DNA of 38,628 bases from Candidatus Polarisedimenticolia bacterium (lineage in GTDB: Bacteria; Acidobacteriota; Polarisedimenticolia; Gp22-AA2; AA152): contig DASTZC010000019.1 of the NCBI GenBank assembly GCA_035764505.1, positions 1 to 38,628 of the forward strand, in the 5' to 3' direction. Of the stretch, positions 1-8,031 are shown one piece after another. Under the pieces are notes generated by a model. The model was not told the origin of the DNA, ran no database searches, and saw nothing but the letters and a program-made list of their open reading frames with translations. The translations under genes and the position numbers were made by a program. Numbering within the stretch: the first letter of the stretch is position 1; every line of letters begins with the position of its first letter.

Positions 1-981
1 TTCCGCGAGATCTGGCTGCTGACCGGGGATCATGCCGATGTGGCGGAGCTGGTGGGCGTCGCCCTCGGTGTCGATCGTGTCTTCGCCGAGAGGACGCCGG
101 AGGAAAAGACGCAAAGCGTCGCCGCGGCCCGCCGCGAGGGAGTGACGGTCATGGTGGGAGACGGCATCAACGATGCCCCGGCGCTGGCGGCGGCGCACGT
201 CGGTGTGGCCATGGGAGCGCGCGGCGCCACCGCCTCCTCCGAAGCCGCCGATGTCGTGCTGACGGTGGATCGGTTGGACCGACTCGAGGAGAGCGTCCTG
301 ATTTCGCGCCGCACCCGGGACATCGCGCTGCAGAGCATCCTGGCCGGGATGGGGTTGTCGATGATCGCGATGGGTTTCGCCGCGGCGGGATGGCTGCCGC
401 CGGTGGCCGGGGCGCTGCTGCAGGAAGGGATCGACGCCGCGGTAATCTTGAATGCCTTGCGGGCCCTGGGAGATGGGAAAGCGCGCCGTCAGGAGCGACC
501 CGAAGCGGTGGCGGTGGCGCGCCGGTTCCGCGCCGAGCACCGCACCCTGCTGCCGGAGGTGAAGCGAATCCGCGGCGTGGCGGATCGCCTTGGCACCCTT
601 CCGCCGGCCTCCGCCAGGTCCGAGCTCCAGCAGGTCTACGATTTCCTCACCCGCGAGCTGCTGCCGCACGAGGAGGCGGAGGACGCCACCGCCTACCCGG
701 TGGTGGCGCGCATCATCGGCGGCGAAGACCCGACCGCGACGATGAGCCGTGCCCACCTGGAAATCGCCCATCGCGTCCGCATGCTGGGGACCCTCCTGCA
801 GGAGATCCCCGAAGAGGGCCCGGCTCCCGAGGACCTGGCGGAGCTGCGGCGCATTCTTTACGGCCTCGACGCCATCCTGCGCCTGCATTTCGCGCAGGAA
901 GAGGAGACCTACCTGCCCTTGTTGGACGGCGCGGCAGCTTCCTTGCATGAGGAGGTGGCGGGAGGGAGGACTCGCTCATGA
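1..981 (+). CDS. Heavy-metal P1B-type ATPase, C-terminal part, fused to a hemerythrin domain (5' end outside window)
   Basis: The frame is open from base 1, so the N-terminus, the metal-binding domains and the CPx transmembrane motif are missing and the transported metal cannot be named. Seen: the end of the HAD/P domain with the GDGINDAPAL hinge motif, encoded near 160-190. Two hydrophobic helices follow, ending in GALLQEGIDAAVILNALRAL, the usual close of P1B heavy-metal ATPases. About 150 extra residues then carry hemerythrin (HHE) motifs, with histidines near residues 180, 223, 252, 257 and 296 of the visible part, PHEEAED, and HFAQEEE near the end. Family knowledge: P1B ATPases export or import soft metals across the inner membrane, and hemerythrin domains bind a di-iron centre that senses O2, NO or redox state. 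Inference: the cytoplasmic tail may couple transport to iron or redox state. It heads a stress-related gene row. Confidence 0.9.
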   Translation, partial: FREIWLLTGDHADVAELVGVALGVDRVFAERTPEEKTQSVAAARREGVTVMVGDGINDAPALAAAHVGVAMGARGATASSEAADVVLTVDRLDRLEESVLISRRTRDIALQSILAGMGLSMIAMGFAAAGWLPPVAGALLQEGIDAAVILNALRALGDGKARRQERPEAVAVARRFRAEHRTLLPEVKRIRGVADRLGTLPPASARSELQQVYDFLTRELLPHEEAEDATAYPVVARIIGGEDPTATMSRAHLEIAHRVRMLGTLLQEIPEEGPAPEDLAELRRILYGLDAILRLHFAQEEETYLPLLDGAAASLHEEVAGGRTRS

Positions 982-1076
982 TCAAGGGAGGATACGGCAA
1001 GGACGAAGCGAATGGATTGCGCCAAACTCTCGCGGGCTCCGGAAGCCGGCGAAATTTCTACCGTGAAGGAGGTCCC

Positions 1077-1529
1077 ATGAGAATCCTGATTGCCTACGAC
1101 GGCTCTCCGGACGCCGACATGGCGATCGACGACGTGGTGACAAGGCCCTGGCCCAAGGGAACGAAGGTCCGCCTGGTCACCGTCCTGGAGACGCCCCTCG
1201 CCGCAGCGCCCGCCAGCTTCGAGTTCTACGGGCCGATGATCGTCGGCGTCGAGACTTCCCTGCGCGAGGAGGCCTACGCAGGGATCCAGAAGGCGCTGGC
1301 GAAGTTCAAGACACGCGAGGACCTGGAGACCAGCTACGAGATCAAGGAAGGCCATCCCAAGAGCGCGCTGTTGGAGGCAATCCAGGCCTGGGACGCCGAT
1401 CTCGTGGTCGTCGGCTCGCACGGCAGGAGCCGGATCGAGCGCCTTTTCCTCGGCAGCGTCAGCCATGCACTGGTGACGCACGCCCCGTGCAGCGTGGAGG
1501 TGGTCCGCAGCCGCAGGAGAGCCGCCTAG
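1077..1529 (+). CDS. Universal stress protein, UspA family
   Basis: A 150-residue UspA-fold protein. The start MRILIAYDGSPDADMAIDD is the typical first strand with its acidic nucleotide-contacting residue. Near the C-terminus, VVVGSHGRSRIERLFLGSVSHALVTHAPCSVEVV matches the G-2x-G-9x-G(S/T) ATP-binding signature. A longer frame begins at 978, but the ATG at 1077 sits just behind a strong Shine-Dalgarno (aaggaggtccc) and matches the family start. UspA proteins are cytoplasmic and respond to starvation, oxidants and respiratory stress. The stop codon abuts the GTG start of the next gene (histidine kinase), so the two are probably co-transcribed. It is distinct from the second USP gene at 9774. 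Confidence 0.93.
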   Translation: MRILIAYDGSPDADMAIDDVVTRPWPKGTKVRLVTVLETPLAAAPASFEFYGPMIVGVETSLREEAYAGIQKALAKFKTREDLETSYEIKEGHPKSALLEAIQAWDADLVVVGSHGRSRIERLFLGSVSHALVTHAPCSVEVVRSRRRAA

Positions 1530-3233
1530 GTGCCCCGCTCTTCTCGTCGCTTCGATCCCTCGGAGGGGCTGGCTCTCCTGGGAGACCTGGTCGCGTCCCT
1601 GCCCCCGACGGCGGGGGAAGAGGAAGTCTGCGATCAAGGGCTGCGTATCGCCATGAAAGGTCTCGGCGCCACCGGAGGGGCGATCCTGCTTCAGTCCGGC
1701 AACGGCGGCGAGCCGTGGCTGGCTGCCTCGGCGGGTGAGGCGGCGCCGCTCCTACCGTGGCGAAAGCCGGCGCCCGAAGCTCTCGAGGTCGGCGAGTCGG
1801 GGGGGGAGTGCCGCCTGGCGCTGGCGCTTCCGGGGCGAGGCAGTGCCATCGGGACGATCCTGCTGCGCCTGCAGGGTTGGGATCCGCGCGCGGCTCCCTT
1901 CATCACGGCGCTCGTCAGGGCCCTGGCCTCCGCATTGGACGCTTCGAAGAAGATGGACGAGAGCCGCCTGCAGGGAGAGCTGCTGGCGCGACGCAACGTC
2001 GAGCTGGAGACACTGCGCGAGCTGGGAGATCGGATCCAGGCCAAGTCGACCGACCAGGAGATTCTGGACGCGGCGCTGCAGCTCCTGCTGCGCAAGATGG
2101 GTCTGGAGGCCGGATGGATCTTCTGGGGGGAGTCGCGCCGCGGCACGCTGGAGCTGGCCGCCTGCCGGGGGATCCAGGAGCGCTTCGTGCGCCAGGCGCG
2201 CGAGGTCGGCATCGGACCCTGCATGTGCCAGGACGTCTTCACCACCGGCAAGCTGCGTGTGGCGCGCAACACGCTCGAGTGCCCGCGCCTCCCCGATCTG
2301 CTCCCCGATCGGAGCTGCACCAGCCACGCCTGCATTCCGCTCAAGTTCGAGCGCGGCATCGAGGGCGTCCTGAACATCGCCGGTCGCGCCGGCGCCGCCT
2401 TCTCGGAGCAGGAGCTGAAGTTCCTGGAGACCGTCGGCGGGCAGATCTGCCTGGCGGTGGACAAGGCCCGCTCGACGCGCTCGGAGATGCGCAAGATTAA
2501 AGAAGTGCAGGAGGCGCTCGAGCGGATGCGCTCGGCCCAGGACGGGATGATGCGCGCCGAGCGGCTGGCCGCGGTGGGAACGCTTGCCGCCGGGCTGGCA
2601 CACGAGGTGCGCAACCCGCTCAACTCGATCAACCTGCAGCTCGTCCTGCTTGCACGGCGCCTGGAAAAGCTGGATGCGGCGCAGAAAGAGCAGATGTGGA
2701 GTTACATCGAAGCGGCGCGCAAGGAGATCGCGCGGCTGGACGACCTGGTGGGAGAGTTCCTGTCGCTGTCGAGCCTCGACCGGGTTTCCATGGCCGCCAG
2801 CCGGCCCGACGAGATCGTCCAGGAGGTTCTGGAGCTGATGGCGCCGGTGGCCGAGCAGGCGGGGGTGCAGGTGAGCTCCGAGTACGAGGGTCCCTTTGCT
2901 CCGTTCCGCCTGGATCGGGAGAAGATCAAGCAGGTCCTCGTCAACCTTCTTCGCAACGCGGTGGAGGCGATGGCGCAAGGAGGCCGCCTCATGGTGACGA
3001 CTTCGATGCGCGACGGCAACCTGAGTATCGAAGTGGCCGACACCGGCCCGGGCATTCCGCCGGGGCGCAATGTCTTCGATTTCTTCGTGACCACTAAGAA
3101 GGGCGGGACAGGGCTCGGCCTGCCGATTGCCCGGCAGATCGTCGAGGCGCACGGCGGCAAGCTGGCATACCGAAGCCGGGTGGGCGGGGGCACCGTCTTC
3201 TCGGTCGTGCTTGGGACGCGGGAGGAGACATGA
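1530..3233 (+). CDS. GAF-domain sensor histidine kinase (NtrB-like)
   Basis: A 567-residue soluble kinase with no membrane segment. Order seen: an N-terminal GAF-like region (about residues 10-145), a second GAF domain (about 165-310), a coiled coil (about 310-345), HisKA with H358 in AHEVRNP, then HATPase_c with N-box LLRNAVEA, DTGPGIP and a G2-box GGTGLGLPIARQI. The second GAF domain carries five cysteines (C231, C233, C251, C263, C268) that could hold a metal, iron-sulfur or redox switch. The start is GTG, immediately after the USP stop. The end overlaps the response regulator start by four bases (ATGA), so the pair is almost certainly a cognate two-component system. Presumed role: autophosphorylation on H358 in response to a cytoplasmic signal, then transfer to D63 of the downstream regulator. 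Confidence 0.93.
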   Translation: MPRSSRRFDPSEGLALLGDLVASLPPTAGEEEVCDQGLRIAMKGLGATGGAILLQSGNGGEPWLAASAGEAAPLLPWRKPAPEALEVGESGGECRLALALPGRGSAIGTILLRLQGWDPRAAPFITALVRALASALDASKKMDESRLQGELLARRNVELETLRELGDRIQAKSTDQEILDAALQLLLRKMGLEAGWIFWGESRRGTLELAACRGIQERFVRQAREVGIGPCMCQDVFTTGKLRVARNTLECPRLPDLLPDRSCTSHACIPLKFERGIEGVLNIAGRAGAAFSEQELKFLETVGGQICLAVDKARSTRSEMRKIKEVQEALERMRSAQDGMMRAERLAAVGTLAAGLAHEVRNPLNSINLQLVLLARRLEKLDAAQKEQMWSYIEAARKEIARLDDLVGEFLSLSSLDRVSMAASRPDEIVQEVLELMAPVAEQAGVQVSSEYEGPFAPFRLDREKIKQVLVNLLRNAVEAMAQGGRLMVTTSMRDGNLSIEVADTGPGIPPGRNVFDFFVTTKKGGTGLGLPIARQIVEAHGGKLAYRSRVGGGTVFSVVLGTREET

Positions 3234-4672
3234 TCCAGGAAGGCGAAGACCAGGCGGGAGGACGGGGGCGGTTGGTGATAGCGGACGACGAGGCCGCCGC
3301 GCGGACCTCGCTCGGACAGATCCTCACCGAGGACGGCTTCCAGGTGGCGCTGGCGGCGGACGGGGAAGAGGCGCTGCTGAAGGTGGCCAACGAGCAGCCC
3401 GACGTGCTGCTGACCGACCTGCGTATGCCGGGGATGGACGGGCAGGAGCTGCTGGCGCGCGTGCGCCAGGCCTATCCCGAGGTGGCGGTGGTCATCATGA
3501 CGGCGCACGGGACCATCCGCAGCGCCGTGCAGGCGCTGCGCCAGGGCGCCGAGGACTATCTCACCAAGCCGGTCGACGTGGAGGAGGTCGAGCTGCTGCT
3601 GGATCAGATCCTCAAGCGCCGCCGGCTGCAGGCGGAGACGCGGCTCCTGCGCGAGCGGCTGGACGAGAAGTACCGCTTCGAGAACATCATCGGCCGCAGC
3701 CCGGAGATGGTGGAAGTCTTCCGCATGGTGGAGCAGGTGGCGCCCACCCAGGCCTCGGTCCTGATCACCGGCGAGAGCGGCACCGGAAAGGAGCTGATCG
3801 CGCAGGCGATCCACCAGCGCTCGCCGCGCCGCGACGCTCCCTTCGTCAAGGTCTCCTGCGCCGCGCTGCCGGAGACGCTGCTGGAGAGCGAGCTGTTCGG
3901 CCACGAGCGGGGCGCTTTCACCGGGGCGCTGGCGCGTCGCGCCGGTCGCTTCGAGATCGCCGCCCGCGGGACCGTGTTCCTGGACGAGGTGGGGGACATT
4001 CCGCTGGGGATGCAGGTGAAGCTCCTGCGCTTCCTGCAGGAGCGTCAGTTCGAGCGCCTCGGGGGCAACCAGACCCTGACGGTCGACGTGCGAGTGCTGG
4101 CGGCCACCCACCGCGACCTGGGCGTGCTGATCAAGGAGGGAAAGTTCCGCGACGATCTCTACTACCGGCTCAACGTGATCGAGGTCGGCCTGCCGCCGCT
4201 GCGGGCCCGTTCCCACGACATCCCGCTGCTGGCCGATTTCTTCGTGAAGCAGTACGCGTCGCGCAACGGCAAGCCGGTGCCCGAGGTCCCCGACGAGACG
4301 CTCGCCGCGCTGATCGGCTATTCCTGGCCCGGCAATGTGCGCGAGCTGGAGCACGCGCTGGAGCGCGCCGTGATCCTGGACCGCCGGGGAATTCTCGACC
4401 TGGCCTTGTTCCCGGGGCTGCCGCGTCCGGCCGAGAGAAAACCGGAGGAGCGGGCCATCCCTCCTTCGGGCCGCACCATGGAGGAGATCGAGCGGGAAGC
4501 CATCCTGAGGACCCTGGAGTCGGTGGGAGGGTCGACCTCGCGTGCCGCCGCAATCTTGAGGCTCAGCGCGCGCACGATCCAGTATAAGCTCAAGCAGTAT
4601 CGATCCACGAGCGTCTCGGGATCGGCGCCAAAGGCGGCGCCCGAACCCGGGCTGGAGAAGGAGAGGTCATGA
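3230..4672 (+). CDS. Sigma-54-dependent response regulator, NtrC family
   Basis: 480 residues in three domains. The receiver (about 14-128) has acidic pocket ADDE and phosphoacceptor D63 in LLTDLRMPG. The AAA+ sigma-54 interaction domain (about 155-390) has Walker A GESGTGKE from G181, GAFTGA at 228-233 (the loop that contacts sigma-54), and a Walker B motif in FLDEVGDI. A Fis-type helix-turn-helix lies at about 425-462 (GGSTSRAAAILRLSARTIQYKLKQY). All residues needed for ATP-driven open-complex formation are present. It overlaps its partner kinase by four bases, and its own stop overlaps the gap start by four bases. Its targets are unknown, but a near-consensus sigma-54 promoter lies 4.4 kb downstream in front of an hsp20 gene. 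Confidence 0.95.
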   Translation: MIQEGEDQAGGRGRLVIADDEAAARTSLGQILTEDGFQVALAADGEEALLKVANEQPDVLLTDLRMPGMDGQELLARVRQAYPEVAVVIMTAHGTIRSAVQALRQGAEDYLTKPVDVEEVELLLDQILKRRRLQAETRLLRERLDEKYRFENIIGRSPEMVEVFRMVEQVAPTQASVLITGESGTGKELIAQAIHQRSPRRDAPFVKVSCAALPETLLESELFGHERGAFTGALARRAGRFEIAARGTVFLDEVGDIPLGMQVKLLRFLQERQFERLGGNQTLTVDVRVLAATHRDLGVLIKEGKFRDDLYYRLNVIEVGLPPLRARSHDIPLLADFFVKQYASRNGKPVPEVPDETLAALIGYSWPGNVRELEHALERAVILDRRGILDLALFPGLPRPAERKPEERAIPPSGRTMEEIEREAILRTLESVGGSTSRAAAILRLSARTIQYKLKQYRSTSVSGSAPKAAPEPGLEKERS

Positions 4673-5691
4673 CGGTCCGCGTGGGAATCAACGGTTTCGG
4701 GCGAATCGGCAGGCTGTTCCTCAGGGCGGCGAAGAGCGCCGGCAAGATGTTCAACTTCGTGGCGATCAACGACCTGGCCGACACGAAACAGATGGCGCTG
4801 CTGCTGAAGTACGACTCGATTCATGGACCCTATCCGGGGCGCGTGCAGACCGAAGGCACCGATCTGATCGTCGATGAGGACCGCATCCAGACGCGGCAGG
4901 TCACCGACAAGCGCGAAGGCGACCCGTTTCCTTTTCCGTGGGGGGAGGTGGGCGCCGACATCGTGGTCGAGGCCACCGGGATCTTCCGGCGCAAAGGGGA
5001 GCTGGAGCGGCACCTGGGGGCGGGAGCGAAGAAGGTAGTCCTGACGGTGCCGGCCAAGGACCCGCTGGACGCCACCATTGTCATGGGAGTCAACGACAAG
5101 ACCCTCAAGCCGACCGACCGGCTGGTGTCGAACTCGTCGTGCACGACCAATTGCGCTGCGCCGGTGGCCCGCGTGCTGCAGGATCTGTACGGCATCCGTG
5201 AGGGCTTCCTGACCACGGTTCATGCGTATACCAATGACCAGCGGCTGTTCGACTATCCCCACAAGGATCCACGACGCGGGCGCATGGCTCCCGTGAGCAT
5301 CGTGCCCACTTCCACGGGGGCGGCCAAGGCGCTGGGGCTGGTGATTCCGGAGCTGCAGGGAAAGCTCGAGGGGCTCGCCTTCCGCGTCCCGGTCCCGTCC
5401 GGGTCGGTCGTGGACCTCACGGTCATCACCGAGAAGCGCCCCGCAGTGGAGGAGATCCACGCGGCGATGAAGCAGGCCGCCGCGGGGCCGATGCGCGGCA
5501 TCCTGCAATTCACCCAGGATCCGATCGTCTCCGCCGACGTCATCGGCAATCCGCACTCGTCGATCTATGACAGTCTCCTGACGCAGGTGCCGCAGGAGGA
5601 CATGGTCAAGGTGATCGCCTGGTACGACAACGAGTGGGGCTACGCCATGCGCCTCGTCGAGCTCGTCGAGAAGCTCGCCTCCCTGAACTGA
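4669..5691 (+). CDS. gap: Glyceraldehyde-3-phosphate dehydrogenase, type I
   Basis: 340 residues, full length. The N-terminal Rossmann motif VGINGFGRIGRLFLRA binds NAD(P). The acidic residue in AINDLAD favours NAD. The active site is SNSSCTTNCAAPV with nucleophile C158, followed by HAYTNDQ and the sugar-phosphate loop. It converts glyceraldehyde 3-phosphate, NAD and phosphate to 1,3-bisphosphoglycerate in glycolysis and gluconeogenesis. The ATG overlaps the response regulator stop (ATGA), with an agaaggagagg Shine-Dalgarno inside the regulator gene. GAPDH at the end of a stress and two-component operon is unusual. Possible reasons are the oxidant sensitivity of its cysteine or a second, stress-specific paralogue. 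Whether another gap gene exists elsewhere cannot be seen here. Confidence 0.97.
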   Translation: MTVRVGINGFGRIGRLFLRAAKSAGKMFNFVAINDLADTKQMALLLKYDSIHGPYPGRVQTEGTDLIVDEDRIQTRQVTDKREGDPFPFPWGEVGADIVVEATGIFRRKGELERHLGAGAKKVVLTVPAKDPLDATIVMGVNDKTLKPTDRLVSNSSCTTNCAAPVARVLQDLYGIREGFLTTVHAYTNDQRLFDYPHKDPRRGRMAPVSIVPTSTGAAKALGLVIPELQGKLEGLAFRVPVPSGSVVDLTVITEKRPAVEEIHAAMKQAAAGPMRGILQFTQDPIVSADVIGNPHSSIYDSLLTQVPQEDMVKVIAWYDNEWGYAMRLVELVEKLASLN

Positions 5692-5713
5692 GCCTTCAGT
5701 TCCCGCGAATTGT

Positions 5714-5735
5714 GACACCGGCCCCCCCTGGTGTC
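5714..5735 (+). terminator. Possible terminator hairpin after gap
   Basis: GACACC (5714-5719) and GGTGTC (5730-5735) form a perfect 6-bp stem around a C-rich loop, 22 bases after the gap stop. No T-run follows, so intrinsic termination is weak or Rho-assisted at best. The hairpin directly abuts the outer end of the inverted repeat that starts at 5735. Confidence 0.35.
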
Positions 5736-5796
5736 CCTCGCGTGATTTTGAGGTAATTGCGCTGGTGTACGGGCGTTCATGCGCTTCGCGATATGT
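5735..5796 (-). repeat. Left arm of a large inverted repeat (partner 6131-6193)
   Basis: The reverse complement of this stretch aligns with 6131-6193 almost without gaps, at roughly 79% identity by eye over about 62 positions. Shared blocks include acatatc, cgaag, acaccagc and caatta. Such a match between opposite strands 400 bases apart is not expected by chance. Confidence 0.75.
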
Positions 5797-6130
5797 GGCC
5801 TCACAAAGCATGTCCTCCAAAACGCTTCGGCTCGGGCAACAGACGGTTGGGGAGCGGAGTTTTCCATTCAGGAATGTCTAGGCGACATGACGATCCAGGA
5901 CGCTCCTCTAAAAGGCGCAAGGATTTCTTGTGGTGAAAAACGGCTTCGGCGGAAGTCCATGCGGCCGAAAAAGCCTCTTCGGAAGAGGAAAACACAAGCA
6001 GCTTTTTGCGCCGCCGCAGCGCCTCGCCAACACAAAGAGGTCGTTTGGCCCCTTGGCGCGAGGGCGAACGGCAGCGACAAACCTGGCAATAGCTGTAGAC
6101 GAACGCTCTGGCTGGCGCCCGTGAAAGACC
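5797..6130. other. Spacer of the inverted repeat with nested shorter palindromes; no convincing gene
   Basis: Shorter complementary pairs are nested around the same centre (about 5960): GGCGCAA 5914-5920 with TTGCGCC 6006-6012, CTTGTG 5927-5932 with CACAAG 5993-5998, and GGCTT 5942-5946 with AAGCC 5971-5975. A 15-base palindrome CCTCTTCGGAAGAGG lies at 5974-5988. Long open frames cross this segment on both strands, but their predicted proteins are basic, low in hydrophobic residues and without any family signature. I read the segment as structured non-coding DNA or RNA, for example a MITE-like relic or a structured RNA. Confidence 0.5.
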
Positions 6131-6193
6131 GACATATCTCGAAGCCAATAAACGCGCGAACACCAGCACAATTATTTCAAATTCGCGTGAAGC
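6131..6193 (+). repeat. Right arm of the large inverted repeat (partner 5735-5796)
   Basis: It matches the reverse complement of 5735-5796 at about 79% by eye. The similarity fades on both sides, so the arm is about 62 bases long. No transposase or integrase gene lies between the arms or next to them. Confidence 0.75.
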
Positions 6194-6275
6194 ACCCCGT
6201 GGAGGGTTTCATGCGACCTGCCTTGAGTCACCACTTGCTGAGCCGGATCCAGGTATTATCGAAGTTGTATACGAA

Positions 6276-6539
6276 ATGTTCGGCACGGCCGCGGAGCTTG
6301 TCCATAAGCACGGGAAGTTCCACAAGGGATTCATCTACCTGTTTTATATGACCGATGGCGAGATCGGCGAGATAGCCTGGCCTGCGTACGATGGCCTTCT
6401 CAATCTGGACCGGCGAAAAACCGTGAAGGCACTTCAGAAGCTCCCGGTGGAGATAGGGCGTGCGTTTTGTAGTGGAATCGACCCAAAAGTGCTCTCGCTG
6501 CGAGAGGCTCAGCAAAAGTGTCATTCGGAGATGGGGTAG
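6276..6539 (+). CDS. Small protein of unknown function (87 aa)
   Basis: I do not recognise this protein. It begins MFGTAAELVHKHGKFHKGF and contains aromatic and acidic stretches such as IYLFYMTDGEIGEIAWPAYDG. Third codon positions are mostly G or C, which favours real coding on this strand, but less strongly than in neighbouring genes. The open frame continues upstream beyond the ATG (LESPLAEPDPGIIEVVYE) without another ATG and without a clear Shine-Dalgarno. It may therefore be the surviving 3' part of a longer gene cut at the inverted repeat. The opposite strand also has a 98-codon frame here (6228-6524), which I consider a shadow. Confidence 0.4.
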   Translation: MFGTAAELVHKHGKFHKGFIYLFYMTDGEIGEIAWPAYDGLLNLDRRKTVKALQKLPVEIGRAFCSGIDPKVLSLREAQQKCHSEMG

Positions 6540-6573
6540 ACGCCATTAGGGCGCAGGGGCTTGAGGAGCGAGC

Positions 6574-7011
6574 GTGAAGTACACCTTTGAGCTGGAGATC
6601 GACCGGCCGCGGCAGCGCGTGGTGGAGCTGTTCGACAATCCCGATAACTTGATGAAGTGGATGCCCGATTTGATCCGCTTCGAGCCGGTGTCGGGCGTGC
6701 CGGGGCAGGTTGACGCCCAATCGCGCCTCACCTTCCGGACACCAGCCGGAGAGCTGGAGATGCTGGAGACAGTGACCGCGCGCAATCTCCCGCACGAGCT
6801 TTCAGGCGTCTACGAGACGAAGATGGGGGTGAGCCGGATCACCAACCGCTTCGTGGAAAGCGGCGGGAAGACCCGCTGGATCGCGGACACCGACTTCCAA
6901 GGTGTCGGCGCCATGAAGCTGATGGCCCTGGCGATGGGCAGCGCGATCCGCTCCCAGACCGAAAAGGTGATGCGGCGATTCAAGGAGTTCGCCGAGTCAC
7001 AGCCCGTCTGA
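6574..7011 (+). CDS. SRPBCC (START/polyketide cyclase fold) protein
   Basis: 145 residues. The first strand MKYTFELEIDRPRQRVVELFDNPDNLMKWMPDL is the classic SRPBCC opening. It is followed by alternating beta strands and a long C-terminal helix (MGSAIRSQTEKVMRRFKEFAE) that closes the hydrophobic pocket. Members bind lipids or other hydrophobic ligands, but the sequence does not reveal the ligand here. The start is GTG with ttgaggag upstream. The 3' end overlaps the convergent sigma-factor gene by 32 bases. Confidence 0.85.
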   Translation: MKYTFELEIDRPRQRVVELFDNPDNLMKWMPDLIRFEPVSGVPGQVDAQSRLTFRTPAGELEMLETVTARNLPHELSGVYETKMGVSRITNRFVESGGKTRWIADTDFQGVGAMKLMALAMGSAIRSQTEKVMRRFKEFAESQPV

Positions 7012-7861
7012 CGCGCGCCTCGGTTTCGCGGCAGGCAGCTTCCTGCGCCAGGAAGCGCAGCAGCTTCGAGCGAGCGCGCGATTCCAGCTGGCGCACCGCC
7101 TCGCGCGAGACTCCCAGCTCGTCTCCCATTTCCTGCAACGTCATCCCGCCCCGTCCATCCAACCCGAAGCGGCGCGACAGGATTCGAAACTCGCGGCTCC
7201 CGAGGCGGCTCAGCGCCCGGCGCACTCGTTCGCGCTCCTCCCTGCGAAACAGGACCTCATCCGGAAGCTCGGATTTCGGGTCGGGAAGGATGTCCGCCAG
7301 GGTTCGCGACTCCGCTCCGGTGGGCGAATCCAGCGACAGGTGCCGGGGCGACGACGTTTCCAGCGCCGCCACCTCGCCGGGCGGCACTCCCAGCTCGCGG
7401 CCGATCTCCTCGCGGTCCGGACGCCGCCCCAGCCTGCCAGAAAGCTCGCCTCGTACCCGGCGCGCCCGCTGGATCTGGTCGGTGCGATGGCGCGGGAGGC
7501 GGATGAGCGCCGCACGGTTCTCCAGCGCATCCAGGATTGCCTTGCGGATCCACCAGATGGCGCAGGAGAGAAAGCGGTTGCCACGCCGCGGATCGTAGCG
7601 CCGCGCGGCGCGCAGCAGCCCCAGGTTCCCTTCCGCCACCAGGTCCTCCATCGAGAGAAGCCCGCCGCGATACTGGCTCGCGATCCGGATCACGAACTTC
7701 AGGTTCGACTGCACGAGGGTGTGCAGATCCTCCAGCGATTCGGCATCGCGGTAGCGCATCGCCACCGACTGCTCCGCTTCCACGGAGAGCAGGGGGAAGC
7801 GCCGGATTTCGGAGATGTAGGCGGCCATGGCGGGACGGGAGCGGGAGCGCGAGAGATTCAT
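6980..7861 (-). CDS. RNA polymerase sigma-70 family factor (RpoD-related, group 2/3)
   Basis: 293 residues. Region 1.2 is present (AAYISEIRRFPLLSVEAEQSVAMRYRD) but region 1.1 is absent, so this is not the housekeeping factor. Region 2 follows (NLKFVIRIASQYRGG, DLVAEGNLGLLRAARRYDP, FLSCAIWWIRKAIL), which melts the -10 element. Then comes region 3 and region 4 with the -35-binding helix-turn-helix (TLQEMGDELGVSREAVRQLESRARSKL). In region 2.4 the usual FSTYA appears as FLSCA, so its -10 preference may differ. It stands next to hsp20 genes and divergent from them, which fits an alternative stress sigma factor, although its regulon is unknown. The Shine-Dalgarno is weak. A second ATG at codon 12 lacks one altogether. 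Confidence 0.93.
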   Translation of the reverse strand: MNLSRSRSRPAMAAYISEIRRFPLLSVEAEQSVAMRYRDAESLEDLHTLVQSNLKFVIRIASQYRGGLLSMEDLVAEGNLGLLRAARRYDPRRGNRFLSCAIWWIRKAILDALENRAALIRLPRHRTDQIQRARRVRGELSGRLGRRPDREEIGRELGVPPGEVAALETSSPRHLSLDSPTGAESRTLADILPDPKSELPDEVLFRREERERVRRALSRLGSREFRILSRRFGLDGRGGMTLQEMGDELGVSREAVRQLESRARSKLLRFLAQEAACRETEARVRRAVTRRTP

Positions 7862-8031
7862 GGAGGGCCTCGAGCGGATGGCGGAGCGATGATTGAGGAG
7901 CGCGGGGCATTCTGCGCCGCGTCGGTGACGCCGGCACGTCCGGTTCGTGGAGTTTCGGTGACGGACGGCGCGCGCGCTCCGACCGTAGGGGGAAGGCGCG
8001 AGCCGATTGCGGGAATTACCGTATTGTTCAG

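Noticed and set aside
1752-3152. A 466-codon minus-strand frame
   Set aside because: It is antisense to the GAF histidine kinase, whose catalytic boxes are all present on the plus strand. GC-rich third positions create such long shadows throughout this window.
5779-6351. A 190-codon plus-strand frame across the inverted repeat
   Set aside because: The product is basic and lacks any family feature. Its end resembles the translation of the opposite repeat arm, as expected from the repeat itself rather than from coding.
7928-7945. Possible second sigma-54 promoter (CGGCACGTCCGGTTCG) before hsp20 paralogue 1
   Set aside because: The spacing between GG and the -12 element is one base too long and TTGC is replaced by TTCG.
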